NCBI GenBank assembly: GCA_039519185.1
Contig: CM076854.1
Location: 174,127,144 to 174,191,143 of the forward strand
Source of the DNA: Astragalus membranaceus
Lineage: Eukaryota > Streptophyta > Magnoliopsida > Fabales > Fabaceae
Length of the DNA: 64,000 nt
Direction of reading: 5' to 3'
Shown here: in pieces, positions 34,611 through 47,387 of the stretch
Numbering within the stretch: the stretch's first letter is position 1
How the letters are laid out: each line of letters starts with the position of its first letter
The notes under the pieces: model-generated
The model's input: only the letters and a program-made list of their open reading frames with translations
Databases searched by the model: none
Told to the model about the DNA's origin: nothing
Position numbers and translations under genes: made by a program

Positions 34611-37600
34611 ATGACGATTAACAACAATGGTGGTGGACAGTTTGGGAACACCACGCTGACCAAAGTGTTTGTGGGAGGGCTGGCCTGGGAGACTCCCAAA
34701 GACGCTTTGAGAGACCACTTTGAAAAGTACGGTCAAATTCTCGAAGCCGTCATCATTTCCGATAAGCTCACCGGCAGATCCAAGGGCTACGGATTTGTAA
34801 GTACTAGTGTAGTTAGTAACTCTTCTTGATAATGCATTAACAGTTCTTTGATTTGATCGATATATAGTATATTCAATACTGATTCTTTATTATATATGTG
34901 ATATGTGATGTGATGTGATGTGATGTAATAGGTAACTTTCAAGGAAGCAGTGGCGGCTAAGAAGGCTTGTGAGGAACCAAGTGTGATGATCAATGGCCGG
35001 CGAGCCAACTGCAATTTGGCATCTCTTGGTGCACGCCGTCGCACTGACTCCCCTTCTCCTCCTTCTTCTCCTCCTCCTACTCTTCCATCTCCTCCACCAC
35101 ACTCACAAGCAACCTGCAGGACCGCCAACCAGGTTCAGTGGTATTATCCCGTGAGAATCGGAACACCCACACCTCCTTCCCCAATATTCCATCATCACCC
35201 TCACGCCCTTCCTTTCTACGGGTACGCACGCTACCATTCTTTCTTTTTTACTTCAAAAATCAATTACTGCTATTCAATCAATCTATTATGTATCCTGCAT
35301 GCATCCCAATTAGTAACCATTTCCTGCAACAAAATAATTCATTCTTTTACAATCTTTCTCATGCTATACATATGATATGGGTAACCACTTCTTATTTTAC
35401 CTTTACAATTTTTTATGATGAATTGCTTCATTTATCGTTATATATCTTTATTTTATAATATTTTTGCTCTTTATTGATGATGCGAGGTGATAAAAAAAGA
35501 GATTACATATATACTACAACTATATTCCTTTAAATAGTTGAGAGTTGGATGCAATTAGCCGCATAACACTAGAGCGGGGTCAAAACCTCTTACCAAAATA
35601 ATAATAAAATAATAATAATAATGTACTATTATTCTATTAAATTTATACACCTTAACTGTCTACAATTGAATACGATTTAATAATCTGTTCCATATTATAT
35701 TTTGTTCATCTCAGGTACACACCCACCTACATTACACCAGACATGAATTACAATTACAACTACAACTACAATCAGGTAGGTTGGGTAATTGATCGGGGTA
35801 ATTCAATAACAAATTAATTTAATTATTTACCTGGCTTGGGTTGAGGGAATATTGCATTTGGAGGTATATATTCTTATTATTACTAATTTAATTTGAAATT
35901 GCATGTGTTGGGCGCAGAAGGTGAGGTATGGAAGCGGGGTGAATGGGCATCACCATGTGCACCCGAGCCAGGGTATTGTGGGTGGGAATACAAATTATAC
36001 AATGATGCCAATGTACCCTCTCTACAGAACCGAGACAATGGGTGTCCCTGCTGCCCATTTCTTCCACCCTACAATATTACCACCGTATTTTGCCCCATCC
36101 ATCCTTCCTACTCCTACTACTACTACTACAGGTGCCTTTTTAACCTCACCTATATTATACTATATCTATATGCAGTGCACAACATTGATCATCTCCACTC
36201 TCTATCAATCATCACATCTTTACTTAATTTACTACTCTTTTACTAAAATTCATGTTAGTTTAGTTCTATATATCACATACATATAGGGTGCACTACAAAA
36301 AAGCAGGATATGCGACGGAAATTTCCGTCCCTAAACCTCAAAAATCCGTCGCTAAAGTGTATTAGCGAGGGAATTAGCGACGGAAAATTTCCATTGCTAA
36401 AAAGGGCCTCGCTAATCTTTAGCGACAAAATTTTTTTTTAGCGACGGAATTTTAGCGAGGGATTTTCCGTCGCTAATTAGCGAGGGATTTTAGAGAGGGA
36501 AATTCCGTCGCTAATTAGCGAGGGAAATTAGTGAGACCGAATCCATCGCTAATTCTGAAGGACACGTGTCTAAATATTAGCGACGAATATTAGTGAGGGT
36601 AAATCCGTCGCTAATTTAATTTTTTTATATAAAAAACTACTTTATTTTTATGCCACGTGTCCAAATTTGAAAACCTGTTTTTTTTAATAACTATATATCA
36701 AATGCAGCACAATTTTGAGAATACCCAAATAAAATCAATCCAAACTAGTACCAAATATTTCCATACTAACAAACAATACCAAATATCCAAATCCTAAACA
36801 ACTTCAAACCAGCAATAACAATCCAAATCCTAAACTTGTCCAAAACAGCAACAACATAATATTCCAAACCACCAAATAACAACATAATACTAATACGGGC
36901 CATCATCAGACTCAGACTCCTCATACTCAGACGCATCTGGCTTCAAGCTCTTATAGTACTTCAACAGCTTCTCTTGATTACGTGCAAACCTATAGAAGTC
37001 TGTATGCATATCTTTCATAGTCCGACTCTGCTGTGCTGGTGCTGAGCATGCATCTCCTACTGGTGCTGAGCACGCATCTCCTCCATCTACTGCCTGAGCT
37101 GCTCTGTCTCAGCTGAAGGACGAGGAGGTCGACTACTAGAGGAGGGTCCGCTGGTGTCAAACTGATCATCCTCAAATCTCAAATTTGGAGCCAAGGGCCC
37201 CGTACCATACATACGTTTCTTATACATCCCCCTACCAACTTCTCCCAATTGCAGTTTGCCAAAGCCATGATCTCAGGAGTCAGTGAAACAAGTGACCAGG
37301 GTTCCAGCTCCTCTGAGTCGGCTCAAACATCGTCTCAGCATGTTTCTTCTGTTTTGCATAACCACAAAACATAGCATAATAAGCGCTCCATTTTAAGAAA
37401 ACATTATATATAATACAAATTAAGTTGTATATTTACCTGAGTTGGTCCTCGAGCGCTCATCAACATAAGTCTGGGTATCCTTCCTGACATGTGTGGCCTT
37501 ATGCAGCCCAGCAATAGTAAGAGGGTGTCCGGCTTTCTTACTCTGTAAAAATGAAACAATTTCTCAAATATTGGTAACTAATCGCCCTAACTAAACTAAA

Positions 37601-40560
37601 ATAGTACAAATATTTTTAAAATAACTTACCAATCTCATAGCATGCCTAGCTTGGTTGACGGAGCCACAAGTGTGAAGCGAGCCACCCTTTTCTGAACAAT
37701 TAATTTAAATTAAAAAAAGTCAAACAATACTTACGCATCGCCAAAGGGATATATGACTTTGCGACGTCGACCATCAGGGTCGACAACCACCTGCTCATCC
37801 TCCGACCCGGATGATAATGGCTCTAAATCAGTATGACCATGGGGGTCAGAATGATCATCCTGTCGGGACTGATCAGTATGTACCTCGGGTGTAGGCATAG
37901 ATACCCGACTGGTGTGCCCATAGGTTGCTGCAGAGGTGGGCCCATATACCCTGCTAGTGTGGCCATAGGATGCTGCAGAGGTGGGCCCATATACCCTCCC
38001 AGTGTGCCCATAGGATGCTGCAGAGGTGGGCCCATATACCCTCCCGATGTGCCCATAAGATGCTGCAGAGGTGGAAAATACCCATAGGATGCTGGTGTGC
38101 CAGATTGGTTTATAGGATACCAATTGGGGCTGGAGGGAGAATGACCAGCAGGTGGAGCAGCTGCAGCAGAACGTGAAGTCCCAGCTCCTCCAGCAGTAGT
38201 GGTGGTCTGGGGCATCCTCAAAAATGTATCCCCTGCATTAAGTACAACCTCACGGACTCGACGCCGCCTTCTAGGTTCATCTATGTTCTTCCCCCTAACA
38301 TCTCTCGGCGGATCAGAACCTCCTCCTGGATGCATATCTATGAAAAACGAAACGCAAGAAAAATATATAATGATATATATTAATAAATAAATTTAAATAC
38401 AACAACAACGAACAATAATGATAAACGAAATGTGATATATATTAATAATTAAAATTGGATGAACAATCAACAACATGCAGAGATTAAAACTAATCAAACT
38501 ATCTATGTGATACTAATAAGATTAAAAAAAGTCTTCATCTTCTACATCTTCTACATCTTCAGTCTCATCTTCATCTTCTTCATCTTTTTCATATACTACA
38601 AAAATTTCCTTCAAAAATGCTCTTCCCGGATATAACCGATCATACACCCAACTACGATTCAACTGATTCCAATTCATCTACGCGCATTTAAAAAAACCCG
38701 TTAGATTCCAACAACTAAACCTAAAATATAACCTATCAAGTTAGTGCCATCGATATGATCTCGATGGAGATGATTTCGAGCCGAATATGGGGGTTAAGGA
38801 CAGAACAAACAAAACCCTTTTCCATATAAGTAGTGAAGGAAGTTATTTCTAACTCACATGACCTTAAAATTGTTAGTATAGTCTCGCGATTATCTCAATG
38901 GAGATGATTTCAAGCAAAATATGGGGGTGAGGGACAGCACCTCACCCTTTTCCATCAACAGCACACAATAACAGCTTCCAATATAGTCGTCTAACCTAGG
39001 GTTGATCAAACATCAAAACAACAATACACAAATGAGTTGTGCATTTACCCCCAAATAATATACATTTCCCATTTTGAAAACAATTTTGAAAACTAATAGT
39101 TATTCAGAATTTATTCAAGCTTAGCAATATGAAATTCAGGCAAAAAGTGGACTTAAGAATATGAAATTCAATATTTTTCCCATTAATTTTGAAGAACAGA
39201 GACAAAGATAACAAAAAACCATGACAAGCAACAACAATTCAACTCCTATTCCTAATAATTAAAAGTTTGGCTTATAAAATACCCGCTTTTCCACCAAATT
39301 TGCAGCTCGAAAATCAGAAAACAGCTCCAGCAAGAGAAACAGCTCCACCAAATCAGAATTACTCAGCTGCCAAGTCACAAATCAAAATCAAAATCACGGT
39401 TACTACCAAATTAATTAACAGTTCTTGTACAATCATCTTCAAAACTAAGAACCAACAAATAAACACAAGAACAATATATAATAGAACAGCATTGATACTA
39501 GAGGTATACTGTTTATTCCTAAATGCTTAAAATACTAAACATAAGAACAGCACTATGAAGCACTAAACATGTATTCTAAATGCATATATTATACAAAAAC
39601 TAAAATACAAGAATTTTAAGCATTCAATATAAGCACCATAATCTAATAACCAGAAGAGACATCATGAAGACCAGAATACGAAAATTTCACAATAATTTCA
39701 CAAAAACGTAAACGAAATCAAAAACCGAAGATAAAAACAAAAATACCAAATAAAAAAAGACGATAAAAAGGAAAACAAAAACGTACCAGAAAAGGGATCT
39801 GTTGCGACGGAGGGAAGGGGATGGGTGGTGGTGGCGTGGTGGTGGTGCGGTGGGAGAGAGAAGAGAGAAGAGAGTGAGTGAGGTGTGTTTGAGAGAATGG
39901 TGAGAGAAGAGAGAAGTACGGTGGGTTTTTTGGATAGTGGAAAAAAAATAACACCTAGCGACGGATCTGTTGCGAGGGAACCGTCCATTAGGGACAGATC
40001 AATTAATTGCACAATTTCCAAGTGGGTAACGACGGATTATTTACGAGGGAAATTCAAATTAGCGACGGATCAAATAATTGCACAATTTCCAAGGGTTTAG
40101 CGACGGAATTCCCATTTAGCGACGGATTTGGTTCTTTTACGCGTCCCAAAAACTGCCAACGGTCACGTCAGCCTTAGCGACGGACCGTTAGCGGCGGAAT
40201 GGTTAATTAGCGACGGATTTGATTTTGTTTTTTTAAAATAAAGCGCGCCAATTTAGCGACGGAACTATTTGTCGCTAAATCCCTCGCTACGTTAAACTTA
40301 GCGACAGATTTGGTTTCCCTCGCTAAAATCCGTCGCGTCGCTTATCCTGCGTTTTTTTGGTAGTGGTGAGCTAGACCGACCCCTATATTTTAATGACATT
40401 TCAGTGATAATATATAATACTTTGAAGGGTGCATGTTATTTTTCCATGAAATAAAACATGCATGTTCCGTTGATCTTTTATATTATAGTTTAAACTGACG
40501 GTTTGTCGGATTGGTGGTCCAGTTGGCACGGGTGATGAAAGCTTCAAAAGGGTGGTCTGA
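34611..40560 (+). CDS. ARP1-like single-RRM RNA-binding protein, five exons
   Basis: Exons 34611-34796, 34932-35221, 35715-35775, 35918-36131 and 40523-40560 join in phase (0, 2, 0, 1) into 789 nt, 262 residues, close to the 261 I recall for Arabidopsis ARP1. All introns have GT/AG borders. An N-terminal RRM carries RNP2 (KVFVGGLAW) and RNP1 (KGYGFVTF, split by intron 1), then INGRRANCNLASLGARRR. A Ser/Pro-rich stretch, QWYYP, PFYG, an Asn-Tyr repeat and a His/Pro-rich tail follow, ending GTGDESFKRVV. ATG 34611 is chosen because the RRM begins 17 residues later; upstream is CT-rich leader. Exon 5 is short, so its placement rests on phase and family resemblance. Its acceptor follows a 4.4-kb last intron that holds a CACTA element. 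Family members bind RNA and are tied to ABA and stress responses. Confidence 0.85.
36895..38340 (-). pseudogene. TNPA-like (En/Spm accessory) gene remnant
   Basis: Minus-strand exon blocks run from about 38340 down. First is a basic DEPRRRRRVREVVL segment, then four PPLQHPMGT-type repeats (proline-rich), then SSGSEDEQVVVDPDGRRRK and VIYPFGDA (37741). Further blocks near 37430-37540 and 36900-37300 match the sister element (NWEKLVGR, YGTGPLAPNLRFEDDQFDT). Compared with that element, the exons encoding its MTYVIKKLYFEEYH and WRPEDDELVHKIFW regions are absent, and stops interrupt the last block near 37085. It cannot give a full protein. The role of the family (binding subterminal repeats) is from knowledge of En/Spm. 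Confidence 0.75.
38616..38677 (-). pseudogene. First-exon stub of tnp2-type transposase
   Basis: Encodes MNWNQLNRSWVYDRLYPGR on the minus strand, nearly identical to 46371-46437 in the sister element. The rest of the transposase is deleted in this copy. Confidence 0.8.
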
Positions 40561-40932
40561 GACTGAGACTGAGACTGAGAGGAGCTTAGTTGGCAAATAA
40601 TAACAGAAGGGAGGAGGGGTGGATGGAAGGTGGTGAATGCACGCAGCTACATTATTATCTGACCTGTTGCGCATGCCTCCACTTTCCGATTCTTTTTTTA
40701 CCTGTATTTTGCTTCATTTTTAATTCTTCACTTCATTCAACACATTCTTTTATTCTCTTTCTCTCCCTAACATCTCAGCGTGAGCTGTGAACTCTCTTCA
40801 TTACAAGAAAACAACAATCTCCCCATGTGTATGTTAACTCACCCATACCTTGTGGGTTTTGCTTTTGGTTCATTCAACTTAACTTTCATATTCTTTACTT
40901 TTTCAATTTATTATTACGTGCATTGTCTTATT

Positions 40933-40938
40933 AATAAA
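40933..40938 (+). terminator. Possible poly(A) signal of the RRM gene
   Basis: AATAAA 373 bp after the stop codon at 40558-40560, preceded by T-rich sequence. Plant signals are degenerate, so this is only a candidate 3' end. Confidence 0.35.
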
Positions 40939-40987
40939 CAAATATCAACTTTACTTCCCTTTTATTACAAAAAAACATGGTAAACAC

Positions 40988-41129
40988 TTCCATTGAGATT
41001 TGAAAGGTATGATACCCTATTCAATCACTCAATGATACCTCATTGTTTTCTATTTAAATAATCTAAAATAAAATTAAAATAAACTAACTTTGCCTAGAAG
41101 GTATCATACCCACCAAACTCTCAAGGGAG
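40988..41129. mobile_element. Small MITE-like inverted repeat
   Basis: Termini of about 30 bp are imperfect inverted repeats: ttgagatttgaaaggtatga on the left and ttgagagtttggtgggtatg read inward from the right. The centre is A/T-rich. Length is about 142 bp. No TSD resolved. Confidence 0.45.
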
Positions 41130-41251
41130 AGAGGAATCAATCATAAAAAAAGTCAATATGGTAACTAACTTATGTGAGATGGAAATAATATTACCAACAC
41201 ACTCTCAAACCAATGTTGTGAGAACCGTGTCCGTTAGTCGATTAATTGGTT

Positions 41252-42592
41252 CACTAGTGGAAAAAATGCATTTTATAACAGCTATTTATATCGGTTAAAA
41301 GCGGTCTGATATTAAAAGTGACGCAGTGGCAGTTTTGTAATTAAAATTACAATTTTTATATCGCGGTTGCCACAAGAACCGATATAGAAAGTGCAAAAAT
41401 CATTTTTCATATCGGTTCCATTGCATAACCGTTATAGAAAGTGGGGCTTCCATAACGGGTCAAAACACCACCCGTTATAGAAACTAAAAAATTGGTTTTT
41501 CACATACGCTCCCTCTCTCAGTACTCTCATTTTGTTCGCTCTCTCCCTTATCTCTTCCACGCGTTCCACAGCGCACACTACTCCTCCTCTTCAACTCACA
41601 AAACCCTCTTCTTCATTTCTCTCGCTCCAGAGAACGCAAAGCCCTTTTCCCACCGATGCAACGAGCTCACCACGATGCCACTGATGCAACCTCGCTATCA
41701 CTAGGAGCCCCACCATGAGACGCCACCGCTGTTGTAGCCTCTTCGCACCGATTTCCCACCGATCAGTTAAAGTATACTCGTTGTTCTTTCCATTGCTTCT
41801 CCGGATCTGTCGTGAACGATTTCCATCTATTTCTCTACACTGGTTTGGTTCCTTTCAGATTTCTCTCAATTTCACGCTTTAGGGTTTTATTATGTTTTTT
41901 CCTCTTATGCAATTGATTTAGGTTTTTTCGTTGGTTTCCATTGATTTCTTAGTTTTGTTCTCTGCGAAGTGCGAACTAAATCTCACTCTCTGAACCAAAC
42001 TTTTCCTCTCTGCGAACCAAACTGAGAACCCTAATACCATTCCTTTCTTGATTGCGAACCCTAATCTCATTCCTCTCTTGATTGCGAACCCTAATCCTGT
42101 CCTTCTCTACGATTTTGAGCCCTAATCTGAAGAAATCAGGAACGAACTCTGAAGTGTGAACTGAAAGAACTGTGAAGAATCTCTACGAACTACAAACGGC
42201 TAAGCATCTATGCGAACCATCTCAGTTACATAAGTTTCTTCAATCTCTACGATTTTACATGATTTTTTCTGGGTTGTTTATCTCTATTCATGAGCTGAGT
42301 TATGTGAAATTTCATGTTGCTGGTAAAATTACCTAAGAGATGCTATTTTAATGAATCTGTTCTGTTGGTTATCTTCTTGAGTGTATGATTAGTTGTAACT
42401 TAAAAGAGGGAAAATGATGGGGAAGTAGTTATGAGTTGATTTTAGGCATTTGGAACAACTTATTTAGATGAATTTGAGGAAAGATGTGAACAGATTAGGT
42501 CAGCAAAAATGGTCTTGAAACTAGAGCAATTAGACCGCTCATTGAACATGGGTTAAACTGTTTGAATTGATTTTTTTATTTACGTTTTCTCT
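41252..42592 (+). mobile_element. Left part of a third CACTA-type element
   Basis: Starts CACTAGTGGAAAAAATG, the same TIR as the gene-carrying CACTA at 10234. Subterminal words tatcggtt and aaccgatatagaaagtg follow to 41500. After that comes a pyrimidine-rich 5'-UTR-like region (41500-41760) and non-coding sequence interrupted by the CACTA at 42596. No right terminus was found anywhere downstream. It may lie beyond the window, past the Ogre element, or have been deleted. Confidence 0.6.
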
Positions 42593-43202
42593 AAACACTA
42601 CAAAAAAAGGCAGGATAGGCGACGGAAATTTCCGTCGCTAAACCTCAAAAATCCGTCACTAAAGTGGCTTAGCGACGGAATTAGCTACGGAATTTTTCCG
42701 TCGCTAAAAAGGGACGGAATTTTTTTAAATTAGCGACGGATTTTAGTGATGGCTAATCCGTCGCTAATTTAATTTTTTTATAAAAAATTGCTTTATTTTT
42801 TATGCCACGTGTCCAAATTTGAAAACCTGTTTTTTTCTTTTAATAACTATATATATCAAATGCAGCACAATTTTGAGAATACTCAAATAAAATCCAAACT
42901 AGTACTAAATATATAAAAACTAACCAACAATACCAAATATCCAAAATTTTGAGTACTCAAATAAAATCCATCCAAACTAACCAACAATACCAAATATCAA
43001 AATCCTAAACAACTTCAAACCAACAATAACAATCCAAATTCTAGACATGTCCAAACCAGCAAATAACAACATAATACTAAAACGAGCCATCATCAGACTC
43101 GGACTCCTCGGACTCAGGCATCTGGCTTCATGCTCCTATAGTACTTTAACAGCTTCTCTTGCTGACGTGCAAACCTAAAGAAGTCTGTCTGCATATCTTT
43201 CA

Positions 43203-44740
43203 TAGTCCGACTCTGTTTTGCTGCTCCTGCTGATGCTGAGCATGCATCTCTTGTATCTGTTGCTGGTGCTGAGCACGCATCTCCTCCATCAGCTGCCTGA
43301 GCTGCTCTGTCTCACCTGAAGGACGAGGAGGTCGACTACTAGAGGAGGGTTCGCTGGTGTCAAACTGATCATCCTCAAATCTCAAATTTGGAGCCAAGGG
43401 CCCCGTACCATACATACGTTTCTTGTACATCCCCCCTACCAACTTCTCCCAATTGCGGTTTGCCAAAGCCATGATCTCAGGAGACATTGGACCAAGTGAC
43501 TCAGGGTTCCAGCTCCCTTGAGTCGGCTCAAACATCATCTCAGCATGTTTCTCCTGTTTAATAGCATAATATTTAGCGACGGTTTAAGAAAACATTATAT
43601 AATACAAATCAAGTTGTATATTTACCTGAGTGGTCCTCGAGCGCTCATCAACATAAGTCTGGGTAATCCTTCCTGACATGTGTGGCCCTATGCAGCTCAG
43701 CAATAGTAAGAGGGCGTCCAGCCTTCTTACTCTGTAAAAATGAAAAAAATTCTCAAATATTGGTAACTAATCGCCCTAACTAAACTAAAATAGTACAAAT
43801 ATTTTTAAAATAACCTTACCAATCTCATAGCATGCTGAGCTTGGTTGACGGAGCCACAAGTGTGAAGTGAGCCACCCTTTTCTGAATTCCGATTTTCCTT
43901 CGCTTTTCCAGCATTGGCTTTGAATTTCTGACTTCTCCAAACTTCCTGGTATTGATCCCAGACTTCTTGAGAGATATACCTCGGCCTTTCATTTTTACGG
44001 CGCAATTTGTAGAGCAAGTCCGCCAATTGCTTTGCAAATCTAGTCCAAAAAATTTTATGCACCAATTCATCATCTTCCGGTCTCCAAGTCACTTTCGTCT
44101 GTATTAAACATAATCAATATATGTATTAGTAATTATATTAAACATTAAACAATAAATTATCAATATAGGTAATGACATAATTGATACTTACCCTAAACAA
44201 GTCCACAAAATCTTTCTTTTTTCTCTTATCAATTTTTGTCACATTTTCATGGTACTCTTCAAAATAGAGTTTCTTAATGACATAAGTCATCGCTGATGAA
44301 GCAGTCTTCGATCTAACAAACCTGCATAATTAAGTCGTTGCATAATTAACAAACATATATACACGTCAAACAAACAATTAATTTAAATTAAAAAAAAGTC
44401 AAACAATACTTACGCATCGCCAAAGGGATATATGACTTTGCGACGTCGACCATCAGGGTCGACAACCACCTGCTCATCCTCCGACCCGGATGATAATGGC
44501 TCTGAATCAGTATGACCATGGGGTCAGAATGATCATCCTGTAGGGACTGATCAGTATGTACCTCGGGTGTAGGCATAGATAACCCGACTGGTGTGCCCAT
44601 AGGATGCTGCAGAGGTGGGCCCATATACCCTACTGGTGTGCTCATAGGATGTTGCAGAGGTGGAACCATATACCCTCCCAGTGTGCCCATAGGATGCTGC
44701 AGAGGTGGGCCCATATACCCTCCCGGTGTGCCCATATACC
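43203..44740 (-). pseudogene. TNPA-like (En/Spm accessory) gene, frameshifted
   Basis: Minus-strand exon blocks in order. The proline-rich PPLQHPMGT repeats end in VVDVAKSYI or, in the other frame, RRRKVIYPFGDA (near 44411). Next is FVRSKTASSAMTYVIKKLYF (about 44210-44325), then WRPEDDELVHKIFWTRFAKQ (43822-44098), SKKAGRPLTIAELHRATHV (to 43733), and a last block to 43203 with NWEKLVGGMYKKRMYGTGP and a coiled coil of EEMRAQHQQQ repeats. One extra base near 43665, relative to the copy at 37477, shifts the frame before YVDER. The SKKAGRP and WRPEDDEL blocks are typical of plant Ptta/En/Spm transposase-family proteins. Confidence 0.78.
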
Positions 44741-44750
44741 CTCCCGGTGT

Positions 44751-46437
44751 GTCTCAATAGATTATCTTTCCAATATGGGAGATTCCAAAATATGCTTCTT
44801 TTTGTCCAGTTATGCACTCGTCCATAACCCTCCAATCGGGATAGCACACCTACCTCTGTGGCTTGTGGCAAATTCATAACTCTACTCCAAATTTCACCCG
44901 ATGTCAACAAAGGCGGTGGGACATCTGTTTCAACTACCCTTTTCTTGAATGCCCTTTTGTTCTTTCTAAATACATGATCTGGCGGTAAGAATCTACGATG
45001 CGAGTCAAACCAAGAATTCTTTCCCCCGTATTTCAACGTAAACGCTTTTGTGTGTTCCATGCAGTGGGGGCATGCTAATTTACCACGAGTCTCCCAACCT
45101 GACAACATATCATAAGCCGGGAAGTCATTAATTGTCCACATCAATGCCGCTCTCATCATAAAATTCTTCTTTCGTGCTGCATCATATGTCCCAACACCCT
45201 GCCACAATCTCTTGAGATCATCAATCAGAGGTTCCAAAAAGATATCAATGTTAGCTTTTGGATTGGATGGACCAGGTATCAAGCAAGTCAAAAACATATA
45301 CGGTTTAGTCATGCACATCTCAAGAGGAAAATTGTAAGGGGTAACAATGACTGTCCAACAAGAATAGGGCGACGCTGATGCTTGGATATATGGAGTAAAT
45401 CCATTAGAGCACAAACCAAGTCAAACATTCCGTGGGTCAGAGGCAAAATCTGAATGCACTCGATCAAAGTGTTTCCACGCCTCACCATCAGATGGATGGC
45501 GTAAAATGTCCGAGGTATTCCTATTCTCATAATGCCACGTCATTTTCTTTGCAATTTCAGGCGATGCAAACATTCTCTGCAACCTTAGAACTATAGGCAA
45601 ATAGAGCATCGACTTTACAAGAATGAATTTATAATTACGTTTTTCCCCTTTACGCACTTTATACCTCGGCTTTCCACAAAATCTACAAGCCTGCAGCGCA
45701 CCATCGGTTTTAACAACTTCGTTGTCGTAAAACAACATGTGTCCATCCTCACAACAATCAATCTTCTTACATTCCAATCCCAACTTCGAAACTAACATCT
45801 TTGTTTCATAATAACTTTTTGGAAAACTATCCTTATTAGGTGTCCCGTCCAACATCATTTGAGTCACAAAATCTAAACCCAACTCAGAAATATTGCTCAT
45901 GGACTTGAGAGATAAAAGCTTCACACACATAGATAATTTTGACTTTAGCGAGCCATCAAACAACGGTGTGTTTGACTCTTTTAACAAACAATAAAATCTT
46001 TGTGCTTCTTCATTTGGAAGTTCATCATGATCGTCATATTGAGGCTCATCAAATGGCACATTCACTCCGAGACCATCACAAATCATGCTTTCCATCGACT
46101 CAAATTGTTCATTAGATGGAACATGAAAACTAGAACTGCTTGAAGAAGCCCCTAAGTCAAAATTTGGAAGTCATTCTCCATGGTCCACCCAAATCCAATA
46201 ATTAGGCCTAAACCCGATACGATACAAGTGCACCCTAATTTCATCATCAGGTGTAATAGGTATACCGTCACATTTAAGGCATGGACATCTAATCCCCCCT
46301 TCCTTTTTAGCCTTATCATGTTGCCACGCTACCCTAATAAACTCTTCAACCCCATTTACAAAAGTTTCCTTCAAGAATGCTCTTCCCGGATATAACCGAT
46401 CATACACCCAACTACGATTCAATTGATTCCAATTCAT
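44751..46437 (-). pseudogene. tnp2-type CACTA transposase, truncated and interrupted
   Basis: Begins at ATG 46437 with a transposase-associated domain (LNRSWVYDRLYPG, CPCLKCDG). The frame then shifts near 46150-46165. Next come a Cys/His-containing region (CRFCGKPRYKV) and the start of the tnp2 domain (DPRNV, stop, LGLCSNGFTPYI), with TGA at 45421-45423 in place of a coding triplet. PYMFLTCLIPGPSNPKANID, ALMWTINDFPAYDMLSG and the block around CPHCMEHTKAF follow. Homology ends near 44755, where it runs into TNPA-like repeat sequence. The C-terminal part of the transposase is missing. This is the catalytic protein of CACTA elements, here non-functional. Confidence 0.88.
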
Positions 46438-47341
46438 CTACACGCATTTAAAAAAACGCGTTAGATTCCCACAACTAAACCTAAAATATAACCTATCAAG
46501 TTAGTGGCATCGATATGATCTCAGTGGAGATGTTTTCGAGCCGAATATGGGGGTTAAGGACAGATCAGACAAAACCCTTTTCCATATAAGTAGTGAAGGA
46601 AGTTATTTCTAACTCCCAACCTTAAAATTGTTAGTATAGTCTCGCAATTATCTAAATGGAGATGATTTCGAGCAAAATATGGGGGTGAAGGACAGCAAAC
46701 ACCTCACCCTTTTCCATCAACAACACACAATAACAACATCAAATAGTCATCTAACCTAGGGTTCATCAAACATCAAAACAACAATTTAACACAATTTCAA
46801 TTTCAAAATTAACATACACTTGTCACCAATTATCAATTCCAATTAGACATTTTTCAATTAACAACTCTAACAAACATACACTTTTCAATTAACATCTCTC
46901 CAACAACATACACTTTTCATACGTTATTCAATTACATTTTTTCAATTTCAATTCAATTCCAATTACACATTTCTAATTAATAACAACAACAACAACAACA
47001 ACAACAAATTTATTCTACAATTCTAAACACTATCTTAAACACATACAACAACCTTTCAAAATTCACAATCCTAAACACTAATATTAATCTTTCAAACAAC
47101 AAAAATTTATTCTATAATAACATACACATTTAAAACTCACATTTCACAACTAAAAACAACTAAACAAAAATCATTCCTAAAAACAAAAATAAATAAAAAC
47201 TAACCGTTTTGTGCCTATGCGAACTCCGGTGCGGTGACTGTCCGGTAACTGTGCGAACTCCGGTGGGTGGTAAGAAATAGATTTGTGCCTATGGTGAGGA
47301 ATGAGAGAGATAAACGATTAGAGTGAAATAGAGAGAAGGTT

Positions 47342-47343
<2 letters not shown>

Positions 47344-47383
<40 letters not shown>
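47344..47383. repeat. (GA)n microsatellite
   Basis: An uninterrupted GA run of about 40 bp inside the CACTA element at 42596-47963. Confidence 0.95.

Positions 47384-47387
<4 letters not shown>

Larger units (their letters stand above)
36291..40365. mobile_element. CACTA transposon in the last intron of the RRM gene
   Basis: Begins CACTACAAAAAAGCAGGATA and ends ATCCTGCGTTTTTTTGGTAGTG, with a 3-bp duplication GTG (36288-36290 and 40366-40368). Both subterminal zones (36308-36620 and 39955-40345) are packed with ttagcgacgga and gacggaattt words in both orientations, the kind of array to which CACTA accessory transposase binds. It holds decayed TNPA-like exons on the minus strand and only the first exon of a tnp2-type transposase, so it is a deletion derivative. 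It is closely related to the element at 42596-47963. Confidence 0.92.

Noticed and set aside
37833..38176. Cys-Arg-Gly-Gly repeat frames on the plus strand
   Set aside because: They are antisense shadows of the PPLQHPMGT repeat in the TNPA-like remnant.
44604..44879. Plus-strand frame with repeated MLQRWAHIP
   Set aside because: Antisense shadow of the same proline-rich repeat in the second CACTA.
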